In this document: positions 45,101 through 52,455 of the stretch, one piece after another
Numbering within the stretch: position 1 is the first letter of the stretch
How the letters are laid out: every line of letters starts with the position of its first letter
Source of the DNA: G963677085 sp963677085
Lineage (GTDB): Bacteria; Planctomycetota; Planctomycetia; Pirellulales; Thermoguttaceae
DNA length: 64,000 nt
Direction of reading: 5' to 3'
NCBI GenBank assembly: GCA_963677085.2
Contig: CAXXFH010000004.1
Span: forward strand, 2,480,001 to 2,544,000
The notes under the pieces: model-generated
Told to the model about the DNA's origin: nothing
Databases searched by the model: none
What the model saw: only the letters and a program-made list of their open reading frames with translations
Translations under genes and position numbers: made by a program

Positions 45101-48100
45101 ATTGGTCGTCGGTGGGTGTCGGCCAGGAATTAAACACCACGGCGACGGCGTTGGGCGTAAGTCAGTTTGCCCTGTTCAGCGCCAGCGCGTGGCTGCTTTG
45201 GGCCGTCACGGGACTGGTCGTGCTGCTAGCCCTATGGAACCGTTTCGCTCATGCCGAACTGGCGGCCACCGTGGCCCTGGCCGCAACGGTCGCTTGCTTA
45301 GTGGCCAACGGTTTCGCCGCTGATCGCGCGGTGGCCTCCGCATTGCGTTGGTCGCTGGCCGTGTGTCTCTTGGCCGGATCGGCTGCCGTTTGGGGGCGTG
45401 GCAAACTGCGACAATGGCTCGACAATGTCCGGGCACGCCTTGCACTAAACAACACTCAGGCAGCGCAGCTTGCCCGAGGGCTGTTGCTTAGCCTGGCGGC
45501 TGCCCCGGTGTTGGGACTGACCGTGCTGGCTGCCATGGAGCAACTCAGCGGCCGTCCGCCGGGTGGCCCGGTGGCCAACACGCTGTTCGCTCAACTGGGG
45601 GCGACCGTTTCGTACGTCGTGCCCTTGCTGTTAGTGATGACGGCCTTGGTAGGGCACGCGGTGCACGAGCGGTCGGCCGGCTACGCCTTCTCGGCCGGGT
45701 TGGTCGCCGAAATGATCGTCGTGCTCGGTTATCCGCTCTACTTGACCACGGTTGTCCGACAATCGTTCGAAGAAGAGCACTTCGTCGTGTTGGTCCAACT
45801 AGCCACAATCACGGCCGCCGTCTGGGCCATCGCTTGGCTGACTTTGCGACGTTGGCTCGACGTGTGGCGGGAAGACTCCAGCGACCAACGGGAGCGGGTA
45901 CCTGCCTGGGTGCGGCAGCACCAGTCTGATTGGCGGCCCTGCCGCCTGATGAACGTGCAATTGGCTTTCGGCGCCGTGGGCAACACGCTGTTGCTTCTGC
46001 CGACCGTTTGCCTGCTGGCCCTGTTGGGGCCGTTCCAAAGTGACATCTCCGAATTGACCGCGCCGGTCGGTTCCTGGTTGGGCTGGACGGCGTTGGGGCT
46101 TGCGGTGGTCGCCTACGCGTATCGACGCATTCAGTTGGGCCGTGCGTTGCGTCCGCAGTTGGTCGGCTTAATCGGCATGACCACGATTGCCCTGCTGGCC
46201 ATCACGGTCGACGGTTTCTCGCAGCAGTGGGACTTCAAGGAGCCCTGGGGTTATCGCACGTTGATGCTCGGCTGGGCCCTCTACGCCCTGGCCGTGGTGG
46301 CGGCCACTTGGTGGGCGGCCTCGCTGCGTACCGCTCCTGAAGCGCAAGGCCCTCCGCAAGCGATGATCCGTTTGGCCAGTGTTTGGGTAACGATTCCCGG
46401 GCTGGCCGCCGTGTTGCTTGGGCTATACGTTGCACTTCCCCACGGTCCCAGCGTGGAAACCCTTTGGGCCGCGTTGTCGATCGCCATTGCCAGCGTGGCC
46501 GCCGCGACGATGGCCGTTTGGCGGCGCCGCGAGGGCTGGGCGTTTGCCGCGGCCCCGGGCGTGAACCTAGCGGCTTCGCTCGTCGTGTGGTACGTTAACC
46601 GCAACGCCGGGGTGTTCGACGACTGGCTCGTGCAACTCATCCAGGCCAACCTAATCGCCTCCTCGGCCGTCGCCCTGGCGTGGCTGGCCGTGCGACGGCG
46701 GCTCTATCAGCTTCGCGAACTGTCGTTAGGCGAGAGTCCCCTGTTGGCCGTTCAGGTGGCGCTGCCGGCTCTGGGGAATTTGGCCGTTTGGGCCGTGCCG
46801 GTGGGCTGGTTGGTGTTGCATCCCCGGGCGTTGCCCGATCACATGACCCATCTGGCCGACATCGCCGGTTGGCTGGCATTGGTCCTTTCGGCGGTGGCCG
46901 CTGCCTGGTACGTGCTGCAAATTGGCCCCCGCCGATTGCTCGACGTCCTGGCCCCTGCCGCGCTGGGTACCGGAGTGCTGACGGTTTGCTACACAACGCG
47001 TTTCACTCGATTTTCGTCCATGGACTACTTCAGCGAATATCACCTGTTGATCACGGCTTGGGCCGCAGTCGCCCTGGCGCTGTTGGTCTTAGGCGTCTTC
47101 GCCCGAGGTATTCGCGTTCCTGGGCAGCAAGCAGGCACGGGCGTTTCCCCATCGCGTTTGTTCCCGCGCACGGTGGTGCGCGATTGGGTCACTCTCGTCG
47201 CGGGCGTCGTGCTGTTGTTGTCGACCATCCACGTAAGCGGCGATCCCGTGGGCATATGGTGGTACGCCCGAGCGATCCTGGCGGTTGCCGTGATGTGCGT
47301 AGCACTGGTCACCTGGCTACGTCAGCCGGCCTACGTATTCGCTTCGGGCGTGGTGTTGTGTGCGTTGGCCACCGTACTTTGGATTGCCTACGGCGCGACG
47401 CTCTACGATTTAGCCTGGGCCAACGTGATTGCCTTGGCTGGCGGCGCGATCTTCTGGACGCTGTTGGACCGCCTGTTGCCCGGTGGCGTACCGCATGTCC
47501 GCTTCGGTTTGCGACCGTTGCCCTACGCTCATCTCGCCATCGAGGCGGCCGCGGTGCTTGTGGCCTTGACGGCTGCGGTAGCACTGGTCGTCGACCTGGC
47601 TGACGGCCCGCATTACGCGGTCGCTCCGATCGCTTGGATAGCCGTGGGGCTGGCGGCCTTGTCGGCCCTGCTGGCCCTTTGGGACCGCCGTGCCCGATTC
47701 GTTTGGCCCGTGCTCTACGGGCAAGCGTTCTCCGTGCTGGCGCTGGCCCTGGTCGCCCGCAACCTGTCGCCACGGATGATCTACTGGTCGAGCGTGTGCG
47801 AGATGACCGGTCTGATGTTAGTGATCGCTCTGGTGGCTTGGGCAGTGCCGAAGGCACGAGGGCTTTGGACGCTTTCGAAAGCGGAAAGCGGGAAACGGAA
47901 AGCGGAAGGGAGAACCGAGGAAGCCGCTAGTGGCTTCGCAACCGGAACTGAAAATTCGGAAATCGGAATTCGGAGATTGGGCGCAACGGAAGCCTACGGC
48001 TGGTTCCATGTGGCGCAGGCGGTTGTGGCTTCGCTGGGAACGGTTTTGGCATTATGGATCTCGTTGTCGTTTGCCTTCGACGGACTGGGAGAAGGCATCG

Positions 48101-49530
48101 CGCTGTTCGGTTTGGCTGGCCGCATGGCGGCCGTTCCGGCCGTGTTGATCCTGTTGGGCGGCACGATCGTGATGGCTTGGCAATCGACCGGCACGACGCG
48201 CCGACGCTGGCAATACGCGGCCATTGCCATGGGCTTGGCGCTGAACTGCACCTCGCAATGGGCCGGCATCCCGGCGACGATCCCGGGCGGAATGGCCTCG
48301 GTGTGGCTGCATCGCACGGTCGCGCTGTTGATCGGCGGCGCCATGCTCACGCTGGTTTGCAGCGTGGGGCTCGCACGAGTGCTGCCGCGTGCGACCGATT
48401 GGATCGGCGCCGGACGACGTGCCGTGCCTACGCTGGCGGCCGTGGCTGCTGTGGGGCTGGTGCTGACCTTGGGGCAAGAGATCGCACTGTTCGACGTGGC
48501 CTCTGAGACGGGCGTGCCGTTGGCGCGTTGGGCCGTGGTCGTCGTTGCGCTGACTCTGGTGGGACTGGCCGCCGGTTGCATCGCTTGTGCCGTATTGCCC
48601 GAGTTGGATCGTTTTCGGCTCAGTCCTCGTGGACGCACCATCTACGTTTACGTGGCCGAAACCCTGGCGGCATTGGTTCCGTTACACCTCTGGCTGACCG
48701 AGCCGCAACTGTTCCGCCTGGGCATCGTCGAGAAGTACTGGATGTTGATTGTCATGGCCGTAGCCTTCGCCGGCGCGGGCCTTAGCGAGTGGTTCCAACG
48801 GCGGCGTTTGGCCGTGCTGAGCGAACCAATGGCCAACACGGCGTTGCTGCTGCCGGCGATTCCGGCGATTGGTTTCTGGTTCATGCCCTTGTCCCACATT
48901 TCGGCGCCGTATATGGCCCTGGCGCTCGTCGGTCGCACGCCCATGCTGTGGCTGCTGATCGCGTTGTTCTACGGCCTGATGGCCGTCATGCGGCGTTCGG
49001 CCTTGTGCACCGTATTGAGCCTACTGTGCGGCACGATGGGCGTTTGGGTCGCGCTTCACCAGTACGGACCGTCGTTCATACAACATCCACAACTCTGGGT
49101 CATTCCGCTGGCCATGGCCGCCCTGGTGGCCGAATACCTGCACCGCGACCGGCTCAACGAAAACCAACAAACGGCCCTGCGTTACCTGGCGTTGGCGGCC
49201 ATCTACATTGCCTCGACGACCGACATGTTCCTCCACGGCGTGGGCCAAGATTGGCGGCTGCCGTTGGCCCTGATGTTGTTGTGCGTGGCCGGTATCTTGC
49301 TAGGTATTATGCTGCGGATTCGCTCGTTTCTGTTTTTGGGGGCCACGTTCCTGGTGCTTGATTTGATAAGCATTGTTTGGTACGCGGCCTTTGGGCTGGG
49401 GCAGCGCTGGATTCTCTACGCCAGCGGCATTGCCCTGGGCGCAGCGATCATCGCCATGTTCGCGCTGTTTGAGAAGCGCCGCAACGACATCCGCGACGCG
49501 CTCGGGCATTTGAAGCAGTGGCAGGGGTAG
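42187..49530 (+). CDS. Giant polytopic membrane protein with N-terminal zinc ribbon
   Basis: A 2447-residue protein. Residues 1-35 are a membrane helix. A zinc ribbon CPFC (46-49) and CQFC (60-63) follow. A helical segment leads to an acidic, Pro-rich linker to about residue 300. From about 309 (EEHNMRWGEMVGGLLIIGCS) to the end are several dozen hydrophobic helices. The membrane block recalls DUF2157/DUF2339-type proteins, but much longer. No enzyme motif is seen. At least four stretches are in-frame copies of intergenic repeats: 42629-42701, 42899-42965, 45880-45947 and about 47870-47990. ATG at 42187. Function unknown. Confidence 0.85.
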   Translation: MEEILIVVLVLTVFLAMVTLIGHGIWVLLAALFGSERSDKNPTRPCPFCSQLTPLGKRRCQFCGHELHTELAKELADIEAVDRQLRRFRSLGLIERSEVQDYLRRLNAYQRRLRLLESPASADPISPDATETGAIEPGAVDSGAVDSGVSGGLPAVAETRADELPASPVAQIMAEYELQQSAALSPAETDDEQEEPIVAELVDVDAPINVVEPVEEESSIPEPLTSEPSAQRPPVVAPGARGDLPVAGEARADKRPMAPDVPRAPQTVAAMTAAARPAPMVEPTPVRRQSASRPPVPRRSMAEMLSAFMEEHNMRWGEMVGGLLIIGCSAALVLSYWSTLQRFEFTLPLIFAAITAAVFGVGLWSYHRWKLESTGRGMLIIATLLVPLNFLATAGGGPSQPVWSLLSGAMQMVLLGMFAWLTAQAAGVLVPRGRWLMSAAVTANAAAALVIGRWIAPSITPDIPLGWITATACLPVAVFCGAIAGYCYVTRRLRALGTAKATQVFTLLGLATFSLAVSLGLLGVLAARSLTAATVLDALAVPLALAAMPLTAVGLLVRQRTVANAKLEAYRTAGTTVALLGMAGQLASLLLAWPHPAGLIAVGTLNAVALTVAAIRYRMSELHAGAIACLTLVYVVGFQTIYHHGPWMFADSAQAVAMLAHLLDASSGTALAGLFVLLAVISEAFARTGYRRDGLIYAAGAGVVAVAGLLLVTYHGLAGGGDAVRASILYTLYGTVALGLAARWRRIEASYLGLGLLTIAPLWAAWRATEPVMPPWAMLFAAEALLLGIVATVLVWWTARQSGRQLRDRQLRRLIVRMYDRPLMHTALALTVAAVVVLPFDWALDWITPGSLALLAAAWLVLAVRRRSPELFALHQGALAVACVAGTMTWLHVGLGRAPSATMLLSSSALVAYGIALATFALFWILVRLALRRSAAADLLLNPSWPMGRRWLSVDRVVCHTVIWSHLALLAYWSSVGVGQELNTTATALGVSQFALFSASAWLLWAVTGLVVLLALWNRFAHAELAATVALAATVACLVANGFAADRAVASALRWSLAVCLLAGSAAVWGRGKLRQWLDNVRARLALNNTQAAQLARGLLLSLAAAPVLGLTVLAAMEQLSGRPPGGPVANTLFAQLGATVSYVVPLLLVMTALVGHAVHERSAGYAFSAGLVAEMIVVLGYPLYLTTVVRQSFEEEHFVVLVQLATITAAVWAIAWLTLRRWLDVWREDSSDQRERVPAWVRQHQSDWRPCRLMNVQLAFGAVGNTLLLLPTVCLLALLGPFQSDISELTAPVGSWLGWTALGLAVVAYAYRRIQLGRALRPQLVGLIGMTTIALLAITVDGFSQQWDFKEPWGYRTLMLGWALYALAVVAATWWAASLRTAPEAQGPPQAMIRLASVWVTIPGLAAVLLGLYVALPHGPSVETLWAALSIAIASVAAATMAVWRRREGWAFAAAPGVNLAASLVVWYVNRNAGVFDDWLVQLIQANLIASSAVALAWLAVRRRLYQLRELSLGESPLLAVQVALPALGNLAVWAVPVGWLVLHPRALPDHMTHLADIAGWLALVLSAVAAAWYVLQIGPRRLLDVLAPAALGTGVLTVCYTTRFTRFSSMDYFSEYHLLITAWAAVALALLVLGVFARGIRVPGQQAGTGVSPSRLFPRTVVRDWVTLVAGVVLLLSTIHVSGDPVGIWWYARAILAVAVMCVALVTWLRQPAYVFASGVVLCALATVLWIAYGATLYDLAWANVIALAGGAIFWTLLDRLLPGGVPHVRFGLRPLPYAHLAIEAAAVLVALTAAVALVVDLADGPHYAVAPIAWIAVGLAALSALLALWDRRARFVWPVLYGQAFSVLALALVARNLSPRMIYWSSVCEMTGLMLVIALVAWAVPKARGLWTLSKAESGKRKAEGRTEEAASGFATGTENSEIGIRRLGATEAYGWFHVAQAVVASLGTVLALWISLSFAFDGLGEGIALFGLAGRMAAVPAVLILLGGTIVMAWQSTGTTRRRWQYAAIAMGLALNCTSQWAGIPATIPGGMASVWLHRTVALLIGGAMLTLVCSVGLARVLPRATDWIGAGRRAVPTLAAVAAVGLVLTLGQEIALFDVASETGVPLARWAVVVVALTLVGLAAGCIACAVLPELDRFRLSPRGRTIYVYVAETLAALVPLHLWLTEPQLFRLGIVEKYWMLIVMAVAFAGAGLSEWFQRRRLAVLSEPMANTALLLPAIPAIGFWFMPLSHISAPYMALALVGRTPMLWLLIALFYGLMAVMRRSALCTVLSLLCGTMGVWVALHQYGPSFIQHPQLWVIPLAMAALVAEYLHRDRLNENQQTALRYLALAAIYIASTTDMFLHGVGQDWRLPLALMLLCVAGILLGIMLRIRSFLFLGATFLVLDLISIVWYAAFGLGQRWILYASGIALGAAIIAMFALFEKRRNDIRDALGHLKQWQG
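42629..42701 (-). repeat. Family A repeat read in frame within the giant gene (A9)
   Basis: In the gene it encodes GGLPAVAETRADELPASP. The sequence is the reverse complement type of A6 (25252-25317): TGGCGGTTTGCCCGCCG, then ACAAGGGCAGACGAGCTGCC. It sits in the Pro-rich linker. Confidence 0.7.
42899..42965 (-). repeat. Family A repeat read in frame within the giant gene (A10)
   Basis: Encodes GDLPVAGEARADKRPMAP. The same core as A9 with more changes: GTGGCGACTTGCCAGTCGC, then GCAAGGGCAGACAAGCGGCC. It is also in the linker region, 270 bp from A9. Confidence 0.65.
45880..45947 (+). repeat. Family C repeat read in frame within the giant gene (C3)
   Basis: AGCGACCAACGGGAGCGGGT through TGGCGGCCCTGCCGCCTG, matching C2 at 31648 almost base for base. 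It is translated as SDQRERVPAWVRQHQ and SDWRPCRL, in a loop between hydrophobic helices. Confidence 0.8.
47870..47990 (+). repeat. Short-repeat tract read in frame within the giant gene
   Basis: GCGGAAAGCGGGAAACGG type runs followed by CGGAAATCGGAATTCGG. They give a hydrophilic stretch (KAESGKRKAEGRTEE and onward) between membrane helices. Similar runs occur in intergenic DNA at 8035-8070 and 60195-60240 (reverse). Confidence 0.6.
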
Positions 49531-49576
49531 GGGACAGGGGACAGGGGACAGGGACTGGGGGGTGGGGGTTAAGGGG
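49524..49576 (+). repeat. G-run tract spanning the stop codon of the giant gene
   Basis: Eight or more runs of three to six G, separated by one to four bases, start four bases before the TAG (49528-49530): GGGGTAGGGGACAGGGG and onward. It fits the sequence rule for an intramolecular G-quadruplex in both DNA and the mRNA. Confidence 0.7.
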
Positions 49577-49765
49577 CATTTTTAGTAGACAGCCGCTCGC
49601 GGCTTCGCCCGTCCAACTTACGCTTCGCGACTTCCGACTTCGCTTCCTGTTATCCGACTCATCTGACTGCAAAGCCGCGACCAGTGGTCGCGGTCGAACG
49701 GTGACGCTACACATCGTCGATCGCACCCAAGTACGTTATTCTCCCCATTCGCAAAGGAACACGTC

Positions 49766-50386
49766 ATGAGTAGTCCTCGAACTTTGGGCTGGGCCAAGAT
49801 GATCGCCATGATCGGATTCTTGGTGTTGTTGTGCAGCACCTACTATCTCCGTAGCGAGGTGCTGACACTGAACAAAATCGGCTTCTCGGCCGAGCAACTT
49901 CGCGCCGAGTACGAACTCGAACGTCTCAAGGAAAACTACCCTCACGAAGTGGAACGCTACGACGTGGCAAAAAAGAACTACGAGCTGCAAGTGAAGCACT
50001 ACGAGGAGATGTTGAGTCTCTACCAGACCGACTACAACGCCTACGTGAAGCGCATCGAGGACGAATACAAGCCGCCGCAGTTGCCCAATCGGCCTCAGAT
50101 GCCGGCATCGCCGCAGTACAACCAGAAGCTCTCGGAAATCAACGCCGCATTTCGCACGCAGAAATATCACTACTTCCAGATGACCAGCATGCTGAACTGG
50201 ATCGCCCTGGCAGCGGCCCTGTGTCTGGTGGGCGGGCTGCTGTATCTGTTGCTGTTCGACACGGCCAACGGCCGGCTGATCTACTTCTTCACCCTGGTAT
50301 TGAGCTTCGTATTTATGATCGGCCCCTCGTTCCACTCGATCCTCAGCGCCATCGTAGGTTTCATGAGGGCACCGGGAATGTATTGA
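49766..50386 (+). CDS. Membrane protein with periplasmic coiled coil, unknown
   Basis: A 206-residue protein with one N-terminal helix (about 10-28). A charged, Tyr-rich alpha-helical region of about 110 residues likely forms a coiled coil (VERYDVAKKNYELQVKHYEE). Two C-terminal membrane helices follow (142-165 and 170-195). No enzyme motif. ATG at 49766, with AAGGA upstream. It follows the giant membrane protein by 235 bp on the same strand. Not recognised; might be a partner of its neighbour. Confidence 0.6.
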   Translation: MSSPRTLGWAKMIAMIGFLVLLCSTYYLRSEVLTLNKIGFSAEQLRAEYELERLKENYPHEVERYDVAKKNYELQVKHYEEMLSLYQTDYNAYVKRIEDEYKPPQLPNRPQMPASPQYNQKLSEINAAFRTQKYHYFQMTSMLNWIALAAALCLVGGLLYLLLFDTANGRLIYFFTLVLSFVFMIGPSFHSILSAIVGFMRAPGMY

Positions 50387-50404
50387 TGGATAATGTACTC
50401 AAAC

Positions 50405-50592
50405 TGAAAACAGAAGAAAGCCGCAGATGAACGCAGGTACACGCAGATGACGGAAACGCCGCGGAAACTTGGGTTATCTGGATGGATCATGCCGTGAAGA
50501 TGATGCTTCTCAAAAGTCTCTCACACCAGATAGTCCGTTCGATGCAAAAGTCCCTTCTACCCGCGTTTATTTGCGTCCATCCGCGGCTCAAA
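50405..50592. repeat. Inverted pair of short planctomycete-type repeats
   Basis: CCGCAGATGAACGCAGGTAC at the left and GCGTTTATTTGCGTCCATCC with GCGGCTC at the right are imperfect inverses about 120 bp apart. This is of the same style as the cruciform at 30698-30847. They lie between two small exported-protein genes. Confidence 0.6.
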
Positions 50593-50646
50593 TGTCAAAA
50601 TCGCTTTATGTTTGAGTAATGTATCGATTGACAAGGAGAACCAAAA

Positions 50647-51201
50647 ATGAAAAAGCTCAGTGTCATTTTTTGTTTGACCGCACTGCTCGTCGCCGCGATC
50701 GTGGGCGCCTCCGCATGGGCGGAACCTCCGAGCGGGGACGTTTCGAAGAAGACCTTGCGTGTCGGCACGTTCGACTCTCGGGCAGTGGCCATCGCCTTCG
50801 CCCCGTCGGCCATCCACGCCAAATACCTTGGCGACCTTCGGCAACGCCACGAAAAGGCCAAAGCCGACGGCGACGAGGCGACGGTGAAGAAGATCGAAGC
50901 CGAAGCACAGGCACAGCAAGACCTGATGCACAAGCAGGGTTTCGGTACCTACTCGGTCGACAACATCCTCAAGCACATCGAAGACCAACTGCCTGAGATC
51001 GCTCAAAAGGCGAGCGTCGACGCGATCGTCTCGAAGTGGGACTTGGTCTATCAGGCACCGTCGGCCGAGTTTGTCGATGTGACCGACCTGATCGTCGTCC
51101 CGTTTGAGCCGAACGAGCGGACGAAGAAGTACATCCGTCAATTGAAAGACCACGCCCCGGTACCGCTGGAGAAGCTTGAACACCTGAAGTGCGAGCACTG
51201 A
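50647..51201 (+). CDS. Small exported helical protein, unknown
   Basis: A 184-residue protein with a signal peptide (MKKLSVIFCLTALLVAAIV to about residue 25, AWA cleavage). The mature part is mainly helical and charged, beginning RVGTFDSRAVAIAFA and ending HLKCEH. The VGTFDSRAVA opening vaguely resembles Skp/OmpH-like chaperones (which start with a similar strand before a coiled coil), but this is not enough to name it. ATG preceded by AAGGAGA. It lies before the barrel candidate. Confidence 0.65.
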   Translation: MKKLSVIFCLTALLVAAIVGASAWAEPPSGDVSKKTLRVGTFDSRAVAIAFAPSAIHAKYLGDLRQRHEKAKADGDEATVKKIEAEAQAQQDLMHKQGFGTYSVDNILKHIEDQLPEIAQKASVDAIVSKWDLVYQAPSAEFVDVTDLIVVPFEPNERTKKYIRQLKDHAPVPLEKLEHLKCEH

Positions 51202-51357
51202 ACTGGGAAGCCTCGAAAGAATCCGCCCGTGACAGGGTGAATGCACCGGCATTTGGTGTTGACTCCCCTTGCGTCTTGGCCTACCCTCCGGCCTTCTCGT
51301 AGTGAGGCCCATGCGGGGGGCTGTTTTCGGGCGTTTCTGGCCGGAGAGGCTGTCGCC

Positions 51358-52332
51358 ATGTTACCAAACTTGCCAAACCGTTGCCGCCATCGGCTGTCCT
51401 GGGTGGCGGTAATCGCCCTGGTGGCAACCGTACTCAGTACCGTGCTGGGTGCCGATCAAGCGGCGGCCCAGAACGTGGCCTCGTCGATGCGTGCCGACGT
51501 GCGGCGGTTGCCCTCGGCGGCACCGTCGGGTGACCCGTCCAGCGATTGTACTTCCGGACGCAAGAAAAGCCGGCCCGACTACTACGACGATATCAGCGGA
51601 ACGGGTGACAGTTACGACGACGACAGCTTCGGGCTTTTTATGTGGCTCTTGATGCTGTCCTCGCCCGCTTGGGCACCGCATGCCGCGTTGGGCGATTCTT
51701 ACGACATCGACGGTTACTTCGCCCCGTATCCTTACCAGGGTGGCGTCCGCGGCTACATGGGTCTATCCGATAATCCCTGGGACGCTGTCCCGGCATTGTC
51801 AGACGCGAATTCCGGTCTGGAAAAATCCCTCAATGACTTCCGCCGTTGGTCAGCACGGTTTCGCGGGGAATATCTTCACCAGTCGGCCGACCTGCGCCGG
51901 ATCGGCGGCCATCTGCTGGTCGAGACCACGTCGCGTTGGGGTATCGATACCGAGATGAGCTATCTGAAGGAAACTCTCGCGGACGGCACCGACGACACGC
52001 TGTGGCTGGGCGACTGCAATCTGACACTACGGTTTGCCCAAAGCGAAACCATGCAGTGGCGTGCCGGCTTGGGGTTCAACTGGCTCGACGACCCACACCA
52101 GACCGACTTCGGGTTCAACTTCACCTACGGCGTCGACTGGTTTCCGGTCCGCCCCTGGGTTGTCTCCGCCGAACTCGACTGGGGAAGTCTTGGTAGTGCC
52201 GAGTTGTTCCGCTTCCGCAGCACGGCCGGTGTACTGATCCTTGGTCTGGAAACGTACATCGGCTACGAGCATCTCGACATCGATCGTACGCAAACCAACA
52301 GCCTGATCGGTGGCCTGCGTTTGTGGTTCTAG
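51358..52332 (+). CDS. Probable outer-membrane beta-barrel protein
   Basis: A 324-residue exported protein. Signal peptide: about residues 1-37 (AVIALVATVLSTVLGADQAAAQ). Then comes a disordered, Asp-rich section and a short helix (FMWLLMLSSPAWAP). The second half has alternating beta-strand pattern with many aromatic residues (GLGFNWLDDPHQTDFGFNF, SAELDWGSLGSAEL) and ends GLRLWF, whose terminal Phe fits a BAM signal. ATG at 51358, with GGAG upstream. No family recognised. Confidence 0.65.
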   Translation: MLPNLPNRCRHRLSWVAVIALVATVLSTVLGADQAAAQNVASSMRADVRRLPSAAPSGDPSSDCTSGRKKSRPDYYDDISGTGDSYDDDSFGLFMWLLMLSSPAWAPHAALGDSYDIDGYFAPYPYQGGVRGYMGLSDNPWDAVPALSDANSGLEKSLNDFRRWSARFRGEYLHQSADLRRIGGHLLVETTSRWGIDTEMSYLKETLADGTDDTLWLGDCNLTLRFAQSETMQWRAGLGFNWLDDPHQTDFGFNFTYGVDWFPVRPWVVSAELDWGSLGSAELFRFRSTAGVLILGLETYIGYEHLDIDRTQTNSLIGGLRLWF

Positions 52333-52340
52333 GCCCGGCT

Positions 52341-52411
52341 TGTGTGCCACTGGCTTTGCCCCGTGTCGTGGGCCACGACACACCCACACTGGCGAAGCCA
52401 GTGGCACCCGG
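52341..52411. repeat. Family A repeat, copy A11
   Basis: GTGCCACTGGCTTTGCC and, inverted, GCGAAGCCAGTGGCAC. It lies between convergent genes (barrel candidate and YTV protein), so its stem could end transcription. Confidence 0.7.
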
Positions 52412-52455
52412 TGACTTCCAACGTCGTCGCGAAATCATCGGCTACCGAAAAACGC

